Assembly (NCBI RefSeq): GCF_030518235.1
Contig: NZ_JAULSA010000003.1
Coordinates: forward strand, 310,001-374,000
Reading direction: 5' to 3'
Length of the DNA: 64,000 nt
Source: Saccharibacillus sp. CPCC 101409
GTDB lineage: Bacteria > Bacillota > Bacilli > Paenibacillales > Paenibacillaceae
Part shown: one piece after another, positions 28,182 to 35,321 of the stretch
Position numbering within the stretch: position 1 is the stretch's first letter
How the letters are laid out: each line of letters begins with the position of its first letter
Notes under the pieces: model-generated
The model's input: only the letters and a program-made list of their open reading frames with translations
What the model was told of the DNA's origin: nothing
The model's database searches: none
Position numbers and translations under genes: made by a program

Positions 28182-29225
28182 ATGACGAAACGCAGAGGAA
28201 TCGCCGGGCTGCTGGCCGCGGCCGTACTGCTGGCCGGCTGCGCCGGCTCGAAGCCGGCACAGGCGGACGCGAACGAGAAGCCGGTTGTTCTGGCTTATTA
28301 CACGGACGAATCGGACGCGGCGCTGGAACGGTATCACCGGTATTTCACCGGCCTGGCTACCGATACGCTCAGCACCGACGGAGACGGAAACCTGGTCGGG
28401 GAAGTGCCGGAAGAAGCGCTGGACCGGGCGGCGGACTTCAAGCTGCAAACGTGGGCGCTGGTATCGAATTACGGCGAAAGCGAATGGGACCCGGATATCG
28501 CGCACCGGGTGCTGACCGATCCGGGAGCGAAAAGCCGATTGATCGGCCATATACGCGATACCGTGCTGGAAAACGGCTATGCCGGGATCAATCTCGACTT
28601 CGAAGCCGTGCGGCCGGAAGACCGCGGCGCGCTGAGCCTGTTCGTGCGCGATACCGCCCGGGAACTGCGCAAGCACGGGAAATCGACGATGATCTCGGTG
28701 CCGGCGAAAGCGTCGGACGATCCGGAGGACGACTGGACGGGCGCGTTCGATTACGCCGCGATCGGGAAATACGCCGACCTGGTGCAGCTCATGACTTACG
28801 ACGAATACGGCAAATGGAGCGAACCCGGCACATCGGCCGGACTCGATTGGATCGAATCGACGCTCAAATACTCCGCGTCGAAGATCAAGCCGTCCAAGCT
28901 GCTGATGGGCATGCCGGCTTACGCCAACGATTGGAATCTGTCCAATCCCTCGGACGAAAGCGGCTTTATGATCACCTGGACCCAGGCGAACAAACTTGCC
29001 TCGGCGCATAAGAACGCCGCGAAGCGCGATTCCGCCACGGCGTCCATGGTGCTGCGCTATACGGCGAAGAACGGGGACAAGCATGTGGTCTGGTACGAAG
29101 ATGCCTACAGCGTCAAGGTCAAGACCCGTCTGGTCGGCAAATACAAGCTGGCCGGTACGTCCGTGTATGCGCTGGGGATGGAAGACGGTTCGTTCTGGAC
29201 CGCGCTGAACGCGGGCCTGAAATAG
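28182..29225 (+). CDS. GH18-type glycoside hydrolase lipoprotein (YaaH/SleL-like catalytic domain)
   Basis: A 347-residue lipoprotein with lipobox LAGC (C20) and a glycoside hydrolase family 18 barrel. The catalytic strand reads GINLDFEAV, with E141 as proton donor and D139 as the assisting aspartate. Later strands give VQLMTYDEYG and LLMGMPAYANDW, the usual YaaH-type segments. No LysM domains are present, unlike spore SleL. The role is probably hydrolysis of peptidoglycan or chitin-like N-acetylglucosamine polymers at the cell surface. GGAGG precedes ATG 28182; TATACAAT at about 28071 may be its -10. Confidence 0.85.
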   Translation: MTKRRGIAGLLAAAVLLAGCAGSKPAQADANEKPVVLAYYTDESDAALERYHRYFTGLATDTLSTDGDGNLVGEVPEEALDRAADFKLQTWALVSNYGESEWDPDIAHRVLTDPGAKSRLIGHIRDTVLENGYAGINLDFEAVRPEDRGALSLFVRDTARELRKHGKSTMISVPAKASDDPEDDWTGAFDYAAIGKYADLVQLMTYDEYGKWSEPGTSAGLDWIESTLKYSASKIKPSKLLMGMPAYANDWNLSNPSDESGFMITWTQANKLASAHKNAAKRDSATASMVLRYTAKNGDKHVVWYEDAYSVKVKTRLVGKYKLAGTSVYALGMEDGSFWTALNAGLK

Positions 29226-29239
29226 CGTTTTGCAGCAGG

Positions 29240-29254
29240 GGCTGTAAAATACGA
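29240..29254 (+). repeat. 15-bp direct repeat, downstream copy
   Basis: Second exact copy of GGCTGTAAAATACGA, just after the GH18 gene. A nearby nested inverted repeat (ATTCCGT 29256-29262 with ACGGAAT 29319-29325; CTTTATC 29277-29283 with GATAAAG 29308-29314) sits in the leader of the next gene. Confidence 0.6.
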
Positions 29255-29342
29255 AATTCCGTCCTGACAATCTTCTCTTTATCTTCTTATTTTATTTCTT
29301 ACAATAAGGATAAAGAAACGGAATCAGGAGGAGTGAATACAC

Positions 29343-29756
29343 ATGCAAAACGGGATGAACGAAAGTATGATCCGGGTTCGGGTGCTGCCGGAGGAAGCGA
29401 CGGAAGTCGCCGAGTGGGCGGGGCTGATGCTGAGCGAGCTGGTCGGGCACGAGACGGAAGCCGAAGACGGGGCGCCGGTGGTCATCCGCGATCCCGAGCG
29501 GGCGGCGGAACTGCTCGAACTGCTGGTGCTGTGCGCGGAGGAAGGCGCCGATCCTTCGGCGGGCATCGAGCCGGCTCTGCGTTTGAGCGAAGCGGACGCG
29601 CTGCCCGCCTCGCCGCCCGCTTACCGCAGCCAGGCCGAGCGGGAAGAAGTGCTGATGGCTGTGCACTTCGGCGCTTCGGCCCTGATCGATCTGGCGCGCA
29701 GCCACGGCGTAAACGTGCCGGGACGTCCGGCCCGGCGGCGGTTTTCTCAAATATAA
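29343..29756 (+). CDS. Hypothetical protein
   Basis: A 137-residue acidic, Glu/Ala-rich protein with no signal peptide, membrane helix or motif that I recognise. It is predicted mainly helical (EWAGLMLSELVG, ERAAELLELLVLCAEEG). GGAGGAG precedes ATG 29343. Its last ten bases overlap the 3' end of the convergent DsbA-like gene. A nested inverted repeat in its leader suggests specific control. Confidence 0.6.
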   Translation: MQNGMNESMIRVRVLPEEATEVAEWAGLMLSELVGHETEAEDGAPVVIRDPERAAELLELLVLCAEEGADPSAGIEPALRLSEADALPASPPAYRSQAEREEVLMAVHFGASALIDLARSHGVNVPGRPARRRFSQI

Positions 29757-30649
29757 AGCTCGCCGAGCACGTATCGGATACGCTCGGACGCGCTGCCCGG
29801 CTGCGACGCGATAAAAGCTTCCACCTGCTCGGGATGCAGATCGTACATGACTTCGATTTCTTTGCCGAAACGCTTCTCGCCGCCCGATGACCATTCGCCG
29901 AATTCGGGCAAATCGGCGGCGATCGGCGTTTTTTGCAGGACTTCTTCAAGACCTTTTACATAAGCTTCGAGCGGCCGGGCGCCCACGATCTTCACGCCCC
30001 GATTCTCTTCGTTTACGATCGCGATCGTCGGAAATCCGCGGACGCCGAGCCGGGCGGCCAGGGCGAAGTCTTCCTCCAGCAGATCCTGCGCCGGTTCGAG
30101 CGACGCTTCTTCCACGACCGCCGCCCCGTCCAGGCCGATTTGATCGACAAGCCGAATCAGGCTGCGGTCCTCGGCGATATTTTCGTTGAAAGCAAAAAGC
30201 TGTTCGCGGGCTTTGCGCAGAAATTCCTGTTCTTTGCCCGCGTGCTTGTGTTGAATGACTTTGAATACCCGCGACGGAGGGAACGATGACTGGACCGGAT
30301 TGTCGAGCCATAACCCGCCGTCGATCGGCATTCTCGAATGTTCCCCGACTTCTCTCCAATGCTGCGCGACGTCGGCCGGTTTGCCGATTCCGTTGGCGCT
30401 GTCGCCGAATCCGTGCCAGCTCGGCAGCAGGCCGCCCATCACGATATGCAAACGGAAGTATTGTCCGTACTGATGAACGAAGCGGCTCAGTACCGGTTCG
30501 AGCGCCCAGCAGTGGGAGCAGATGGGGTCCGTTACGTAGTACAACGTCGTTTTCGGCGCTTCCGGCGCGAAATTCACGATCCCGTTCGAATCTTCTTCCG
30601 CGGGACCGCATACGCCGGTGTTCAGGTCGCAAAACCTATTGTTGTTCAT
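29747..30649 (-). CDS. DsbA-family protein, SpxH (YjbH)-like
   Basis: A 300-residue thioredoxin-fold protein. The active-site motif CSHC (C44-C47) is in YYVTDPICSHCWALEP, matching the SpxH/YjbH pattern, in which DP-x-C-xx-CW-x-LEP is typical. The cis-proline loop is GVRGFPTIAI. There is no signal peptide, so it acts in the cytoplasm. Two extra cysteines (C7, C14) lie near the N-terminus. Family knowledge: SpxH adapts Spx for ClpXP degradation in redox control. ATG 30649 is chosen because GGGGAGG lies six bases upstream; the ATG at 30655 directly abuts that site. Confidence 0.8.
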   Translation of the reverse strand: MNNNRFCDLNTGVCGPAEEDSNGIVNFAPEAPKTTLYYVTDPICSHCWALEPVLSRFVHQYGQYFRLHIVMGGLLPSWHGFGDSANGIGKPADVAQHWREVGEHSRMPIDGGLWLDNPVQSSFPPSRVFKVIQHKHAGKEQEFLRKAREQLFAFNENIAEDRSLIRLVDQIGLDGAAVVEEASLEPAQDLLEEDFALAARLGVRGFPTIAIVNEENRGVKIVGARPLEAYVKGLEEVLQKTPIAADLPEFGEWSSGGEKRFGKEIEVMYDLHPEQVEAFIASQPGSASERIRYVLGELYI

Positions 30650-30779
30650 GGACATCCTCCCCTTTTCAAATCCTATTAACTTTCCTTCTGTCACGTAGTA
30701 CAATTATAAGACTTATCGGGCGGGCATCAATAACTGTCTTTTTCCGAACCTGGTACATCAAAAGATACCGCCCCGCGGA

Positions 30780-31121
30780 TTGGAGGCTGCCGTAATTAAC
30801 GAATTCGATAGAAAGAAACTTTGTCCGGCCGCTTTTTCTTTTCAGGTTGTCGGAGGGAAATGGAATCTGCCGCTGCTTGCCGTGCTTGCGGAGCACGAGC
30901 CGATCCGGCATAACGAGTTGAAAAGAAAACTGGGCGGCATCACGGCCACAACGCTGGCGAATTCGCTAAAAGAGCTGATCGCTTACGGAGTCGTTCATCG
31001 CGAAGCCTATATGGAGATGCCGCTGAGAGTCGAGTATTCGCTGACCGAAGCGGGCAGGGAGCTTGTGCCGCTGATCGAAGCGATCGTAACGTGGGGCGGA
31101 AAGCATATGCCGGAATCGTGA
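30780..31121 (+). CDS. HxlR family transcription regulator
   Basis: A winged-helix regulator of about 108-113 residues with the family pattern CPAAFSFQVVGGKWNLPLL (Cys near the N-terminus), RHNELKRKLGGITATTLANS as recognition helix region and LRVEYSLTEAG as wing. The listed start is TTG 30780, which lacks a ribosome binding site. The only good site, GGAGG at 30782-30786, points to ATT 30795, a rare initiation codon. It is divergent from the DsbA/SpxH-like gene, whose promoter (minus-strand TTGATG and TATAAT, 30702-30735) it may control. HxlR proteins often respond to aldehydes or redox stress. Confidence 0.8.
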   Translation: MEAAVINEFDRKKLCPAAFSFQVVGGKWNLPLLAVLAEHEPIRHNELKRKLGGITATTLANSLKELIAYGVVHREAYMEMPLRVEYSLTEAGRELVPLIEAIVTWGGKHMPES

Positions 31122-31237
31122 AAAGCAAGCAAACGGACCGTGGACGTTCTGCCCTTTTTTATTCTTATTCAATCGTTTTTGCGCCGATGCGGCGGACTGC
31201 GAAGTCCTTCGTTCATCGGATGCGAAAACGATTTTTT

Positions 31238-31299
31238 GTATCGACACGCGATATAGTTGGTGCTATTATATCGGTAGACGATATATCGCTGGGCGATAT
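31238..31299 (+). promoter_or_regulatory. Promoter with three PadR-type operators
   Basis: Three copies of ATATCG-N5-CGATAT lie at 31238-31254 (first base G), 31268-31284 and 31283-31299, with centres 30 and 15 bases apart. A promoter with -35 TCGACA (31241-31246), 17-base spacer and -10 TATTAT (31264-31269) is covered by them. The first gene downstream encodes a PadR regulator, so autorepression is the simple reading. Confidence 0.8.
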
Positions 31300-31316
31300 G
31301 AAAGGAGGCGAACGAC

Positions 31317-31661
31317 GTGGAGAGCCGGGATGCGCAGCCGCTCACCGAAGCCGCGTACTACATTCTGCTGTCCCTGCACGAACCGCGGCACGGCTACGGC
31401 ATCATGCAGTTTGTGCGGGAGATGAGCCGCGAGCGGGTCAATCTTGGGCCGGGCACGCTGTACGGAGCGCTGAAGAACATGACGGAGAAAGGCTGGATCG
31501 AGCCGGCGAACGCGGAAACCGACGGACGCAGGAAAGAATATGTCATTACCGGACTCGGCCGGGAAACGGCTGCGGCGGAGCTGGAACGGCTGCGGGAGCT
31601 GGTAAGCGGCGGACTGGAAATCATGGGGAGGAATCGCGATGAGCGGCGGCGAGCGGATTAA
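31317..31661 (+). CDS. PadR family transcription regulator
   Basis: A 114-residue PadR-type winged helix: LTEAAYYILLSLHEPRHGYG, the recognition region GPGTLYGALKNMTEKGWIE, the wing DGRRKEYVITGLGRE and a C-terminal dimerisation helix. GTG 31317 follows AAAGGAGG. Three palindromic operators overlap its promoter. It overlaps the DUF2812 gene by 23 bases. PadR-DUF2812 pairs are common in Firmicutes, where the membrane protein is the regulated partner. Confidence 0.92.
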   Translation: MESRDAQPLTEAAYYILLSLHEPRHGYGIMQFVREMSRERVNLGPGTLYGALKNMTEKGWIEPANAETDGRRKEYVITGLGRETAAAELERLRELVSGGLEIMGRNRDERRRAD

Positions 31662-32184
31662 GAAGGAGATCAAACGCATCAGATGGTTTTTCGATCATGA
31701 AAAAGAAGAGGCGTGGCTCAACGAGATGGCCGGGGCAGGCTGGAACCTGACCCGTATGTATGCGCGCCGGTATGCGTTCGAACGCGGAACGCCGGGCGAA
31801 TACCGCTACGGGATGCTGCTGCTCGACGCGGCGCCGATGCTGTCCCGCGGCGCGCGGGAACAGCTGGGGTTCGTACAGGGCGGCGGAGCGCAGTACGTTA
31901 CGCGCTGCCTGCGCTGGGCTTACTTCCGGCGGCGCGCCGACGAAGGCGTTTTCCGCCTCTATACCGACCGTTCGTCGCAGGCTGCGAATTATCGCAAAGC
32001 AGCGCTGACGGCCGGGCTGCTCGGCGTCGGCAACGCAGCGCTCGCAGCCGGTTCCGCGGCGCGCGGAACCGCCGATACGCTGACGCTGCTCGGGGCGGCG
32101 GTATCGCTGCCTTTTCTATGGATGATGTTCGTCTACATAAGCAAGATCCGGCGGGTCAAGCGCGAGAGCGGACTGTACGAGTAA
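31639..32184 (+). CDS. DUF2812 domain membrane protein
   Basis: A 181-residue protein. The N-terminal DUF2812 domain (about 8-110; KRIRWFFDHEKEEAWLNEM, GWNLTRMYARRYAFE) is followed by two membrane helices (about 118-138 and 145-168) and a short charged tail. Function is unknown. The family is almost always paired with a PadR regulator, as here. GGGGAGG lies inside the end of the PadR gene. The bidirectional terminator at 32298 follows. Confidence 0.85.
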   Translation: MSGGERIKKEIKRIRWFFDHEKEEAWLNEMAGAGWNLTRMYARRYAFERGTPGEYRYGMLLLDAAPMLSRGAREQLGFVQGGGAQYVTRCLRWAYFRRRADEGVFRLYTDRSSQAANYRKAALTAGLLGVGNAALAAGSAARGTADTLTLLGAAVSLPFLWMMFVYISKIRRVKRESGLYE

Positions 32185-32297
32185 AGAAGAAGCGGCGTTC
32201 CGGTCCGAAGCCGATTGACTCGCGCTGTAACGGATCGTCCGGACGCTTAACCGGCAAAGCACGCGGATTACAGGATCAAAATAAATCGTAAAATAAA

Positions 32298-32341
32298 AGC
32301 GCCGTTCTCCAACATTCGCGAAGAATGCGGGAGGCGGCGCT
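32298..32341. terminator. Bidirectional terminator between DUF2812 and DoxX genes
   Basis: AGCGCCG, TTCTCC and AACATTC pair with their complements ending CGGCGCT. The plus strand continues into GCTTGTTTTTT and the minus strand into TTTTATTTT. Confidence 0.8.
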
Positions 32342-32358
32342 GCTTGTTTTTTGTCCGG

Positions 32359-32889
32359 TTAAGCGGCTTTGGTTTGAGTCGGAACGCCGCCGGTAGGGGC
32401 TTGTTCTTTGTTTTTGCGGCCCCAGACATGCGCTCTCAGGTAAGGAATCACCCAGCGGTCCAGACCGATCTTGCCTGCGTTCAGAGCGGCGACGACGATG
32501 AAGATTTCCGCCAGGATCAGGTAAGGGTTGGTGCTGACGGTGCCCGAGAAGACGAACGCGAAGTTCATGACCATGCCCATGAGAGCGGCGAACGTTGTGA
32601 ACATCCCCAGGATCAGGCCCAGGCCGACCGCGAATTCACCGATTGGAACCAGTACGTTGAACAGGCCGACGTTCGGGATGGCGAAGTGTTCCAGGAAGCT
32701 TGCCCAGATCGGCTGCACCGACGGGTGGTCGCCGCCTGCCTGCGCCAGCGCGCCCTGCAGGAAGCCCGAAGCGTCGAATCCGCCGGTCAGCTTGCCCCAG
32801 CCTCCGGTAATCCATTTGTACCCGATATACACGCGCAGTACGGTCAGCATCCACATTGCCACTTTGTTTGTTCTCAGCCAGTTGTTCAT
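32359..32889 (-). CDS. DoxX family membrane protein
   Basis: A 176-residue protein with four membrane helices and the DoxX signature region (LRVYIGYKWITGGWGKLTGG, then IPIGEFAVGLGLILGMFT-type second half). ATG 32889 is preferred; GGAG lies about ten bases upstream, and a GTG at 32898 is too close to it. DoxX proteins are linked to thiosulfate or thiol oxidation and redox balance. A CRP/FNR-type site centred 41.5 bases upstream of the likely transcription start suggests oxygen-responsive control. Confidence 0.85.
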   Translation of the reverse strand: MNNWLRTNKVAMWMLTVLRVYIGYKWITGGWGKLTGGFDASGFLQGALAQAGGDHPSVQPIWASFLEHFAIPNVGLFNVLVPIGEFAVGLGLILGMFTTFAALMGMVMNFAFVFSGTVSTNPYLILAEIFIVVAALNAGKIGLDRWVIPYLRAHVWGRKNKEQAPTGGVPTQTKAA

Positions 32890-32974
32890 TTTCTCCACTC
32901 TCCTGTGAGTTTATTTAGTCGCTCTTTCGGGCGGCTCGTTTGTTTTGGTTGATGATCATCTCTTCCATGTCCTT

Positions 32975-33017
32975 ATCTTAAATTAAATCTAAAATTTTAA
33001 ATGTGATAAAAATCACA
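32975..33017 (-). promoter_or_regulatory. FNR/CRP-type promoter of the DoxX gene
   Basis: TGTGA-N6-TCACA (33002-33017) is a perfect FNR/CRP-family palindrome. On the minus strand TAAGAT (32980-32975) can be the -10; the start would then be near 32968 and the site centre at -41.5, the classical activating position. No good -35 is visible, as expected for an activated promoter. Confidence 0.65.
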
Positions 33018-33044
33018 ATATTAAATAAAATTTAAAATATTTGT

Positions 33045-33092
33045 CCGAAGCCGAAGCCGAAGCCGAAGCCGAAGCCGAAGCCGAAGCCGAAG
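33045..33092. repeat. Hexanucleotide repeat (CCGAAG)8
   Basis: Eight perfect tandem copies of CCGAAG followed by one degenerate copy, between the DoxX promoter and the 3' end of the TetR gene. Copy number is likely to vary between strains. Confidence 0.9.
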
Positions 33093-33131
33093 CCGGAAGC
33101 GGTAACGTCTATCCGCAGGACAAAATAGACG

Positions 33132-33878
33132 TTACCGGCGCTCTGCGCCGCTTTCCGGCAGCTCCGGAACGTTTTTGAGCGAATGCAGGATCATGTCGAT
33201 AAACCGCCGGGAGATCGCGGCCTCCGCCTGCCCCCGCGCATCCTCTTTATCCATCTCCCGCCGCGCCGGCGACAAACTCAATTTTTGCAGCAGGCCCATC
33301 ATCGCGGTGAACACGAATTCGCTCGTCGCTTTGAGATCGAGATCCGGATGCAGCGAACCGTCGCGGAGGCCGGCTTCGAGCGCCGGATTTAAAAAGTGGT
33401 CGGCTTTGCGCTCGTCGATAAACGTTTTATAGCGTTCCTGCAGCGCCCTTTCCGGCGGGTACGCGTCGTAATGCAGGTCGAACAGCAGAATAAACTTCAT
33501 ATAACCGCGGTTAACGGACGCGTACAGCGTCCAGGCTTCCAGCATGGCACGCAGAACGGACGCGCCGTCCGTCCCGGCGGCAGAAGAAGGAGCTCGGGGA
33601 GTCTGCGCTTCTGGCACCGCAGGATCTTCCGCCGTCCTGCGGCCCGTTTCCCGCACGAAGTTCGCCATATGCTCCATCGCCTCCATTTGCACTTCGAAGA
33701 TCAGCTCGTCGAGCGAATCGAAATGCTTATAGAAGGTGACGCGGCTGACGCCGGATTGTTCGCAGACGTCCTTGACCGCCACGTTCGGAAATCCGCGTTC
33801 GAGAAAAAGGGAGCGGCCGGCCGCGATCAGTTCTTCCCGGTTCTGCTGTTTGCGGTATTGATGCCACGTTTCATTCAT
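33132..33878 (-). CDS. TetR/AcrR family regulator
   Basis: A 248-residue regulator with the N-terminal TetR helix-turn-helix (about 12-58; VAVKDVCEQSGVSRVTFYKHFDS) and a helical ligand-binding domain interrupted by a Pro/Ala-rich stretch near 85-105. It overlaps the upstream MFS gene by eight bases, so the two are one operon. A 19-bp palindrome upstream of the MFS gene is its likely operator. This is a standard drug-efflux control pair. Confidence 0.9.
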   Translation of the reverse strand: MNETWHQYRKQQNREELIAAGRSLFLERGFPNVAVKDVCEQSGVSRVTFYKHFDSLDELIFEVQMEAMEHMANFVRETGRRTAEDPAVPEAQTPRAPSSAAGTDGASVLRAMLEAWTLYASVNRGYMKFILLFDLHYDAYPPERALQERYKTFIDERKADHFLNPALEAGLRDGSLHPDLDLKATSEFVFTAMMGLLQKLSLSPARREMDKEDARGQAEAAISRRFIDMILHSLKNVPELPESGAERR

Positions 33879-35079
33879 GATTTAACTTCCGTTCCGAAGC
33901 CGGCGTTCGTTCGCTCCGGCCCGTTAGGGAGAGCGCCGCCAGCAGGATAAAAGCTCCTAAAATATAGGGCGAATTCGGCTGTCTGTCAAACAGAGCGCCG
34001 GCAAGAAGCGGACCGGCGACGCTGCCGAGGCTCATATAAGTGGTATTGAGCCCCGACGCGTAGCCCTGGCGGTCTCCCGCGGCATTGGCAATCAGCGTGC
34101 CGACCGTCGGCCGCAAAAAAGAGTTGAACGCGAAAAAAAGCGCCGATACGGTCAGCAGATAAAACAAATTGATCTTAATCAGCATCAGAAGCAGGGCGGC
34201 GGCCGTTACGACCAGCGATAGGCGGATCAGTTTCGTTTCGCCGAGCCGCCGCACGAGCAGGTCGAGCAGCCATAGCTGGCAGACGATGCCGATCACCGCT
34301 CCGAGTGTAATCACGATCGAGATGCGTCCGGCGTCAAAGCCGTATTTTTGCTCGACGAACAACGCATAAACGGTCTCGTAATTGACCAGACCGAATGTCA
34401 TCACCAGTACAAGAAGCAGATAGCGAAAGTAGGGCGTGCGGAACGAATCGGCGATGCCGCGCAGGAGAGGCTCGCGTCCGCGGCGGTTCGAACCGGCGGT
34501 TCGGCGAAGTTCCGGCGGCAGCGATTCGCGCAGCAGCAGTGTGAGGATCGTGGCGATCAGGCCCAGGCCCGCCGCGCAGTAATACGGGACCCGGATGCCG
34601 AAGCCGGCAATCAGGCCGCCGAGCCCGGGCCCGAGCACCATGCCGAGATTCATGGCGGCGCCCAGATACCCCATGCCTTTGGCCCGCGTCTGCGGCGTAG
34701 TACTGTCGGCCACATAAGCCATAACGGACGGCACCATCAGCCCCAGGCCGATTCCGCCGATAAAGCGGGCGGCGTAAAGCAGACCGAGCGTATGGCTGAT
34801 TGCGAACAGATAATCCGACACGACCGTAAAGAACAACCCGGTCATAATCAACTTTTTGCGTCCGAATCGGTCCGACAGCTGTCCGCCGACCGGCGAGAAC
34901 AGGAACTGGGCCGCGCCGAATGCGGCGACCAGATATCCGGCTGCGGTGCCGGCCGCATCGAATTGTTTCAAGTAATCGGGCAGAATAGGGATAACCATGC
35001 CCTGGCCGAGCAGCGCGATAAACAAGTTAAGCATCAGAATCAGCAGAGGCAGGCCGAATCGGCGAGAAGAAGCGGACAT
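33871..35079 (-). CDS. MFS transporter (multidrug efflux type)
   Basis: A 402-residue transporter with 12 predicted helices. The DHA1-type motif A is GGQLSDRFGRKKLI in the loop after helix 2, and motif C-like glycine-rich sequence (GAAMNLGMVLGPGLGGLI) lies in helix 5, marking a drug:H+ antiporter. AAAGGAGA precedes ATG 35079. It is co-transcribed with the TetR gene. Substrate is unknown. Confidence 0.9.
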   Translation of the reverse strand: MSASSRRFGLPLLILMLNLFIALLGQGMVIPILPDYLKQFDAAGTAAGYLVAAFGAAQFLFSPVGGQLSDRFGRKKLIMTGLFFTVVSDYLFAISHTLGLLYAARFIGGIGLGLMVPSVMAYVADSTTPQTRAKGMGYLGAAMNLGMVLGPGLGGLIAGFGIRVPYYCAAGLGLIATILTLLLRESLPPELRRTAGSNRRGREPLLRGIADSFRTPYFRYLLLVLVMTFGLVNYETVYALFVEQKYGFDAGRISIVITLGAVIGIVCQLWLLDLLVRRLGETKLIRLSLVVTAAALLLMLIKINLFYLLTVSALFFAFNSFLRPTVGTLIANAAGDRQGYASGLNTTYMSLGSVAGPLLAGALFDRQPNSPYILGAFILLAALSLTGRSERTPASERKLNHE

Positions 35080-35099
35080 ACAAGCATTCTCCTTTTTAT

Positions 35100-35118
35100 G
35101 GTTTACACTGTGTAATCC
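35100..35118 (-). promoter_or_regulatory. Likely TetR operator
   Basis: The 19-bp palindrome GGTTTACACTGTGTAATCC has perfect inner arms TTACAC-T-GTGTAA. It lies between a minus-strand promoter (-35 TTTACT, 17 bases, -10 TAAGAT at 35137-35132) and the MFS start codon, so binding would block transcription of the MFS-TetR operon. Confidence 0.75.
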
Positions 35119-35321
35119 TTTGGCGTGTTCATCTTATCTTTTTTTGTCCGCAAAGTAAATACCGATTAAACTCCCTTTTTCGCAATCATAAAGATGACAA
35201 AAAGGGTAACAGGAAGTAACCCTTTTTCCACCAGAACCCCTATATAGTAGATTCAACATCCCGGACTTTCACAAATACGACGTTATCGCCATTGGCGTTC
35301 AAACGAAGGAGGCTGCGGAAG

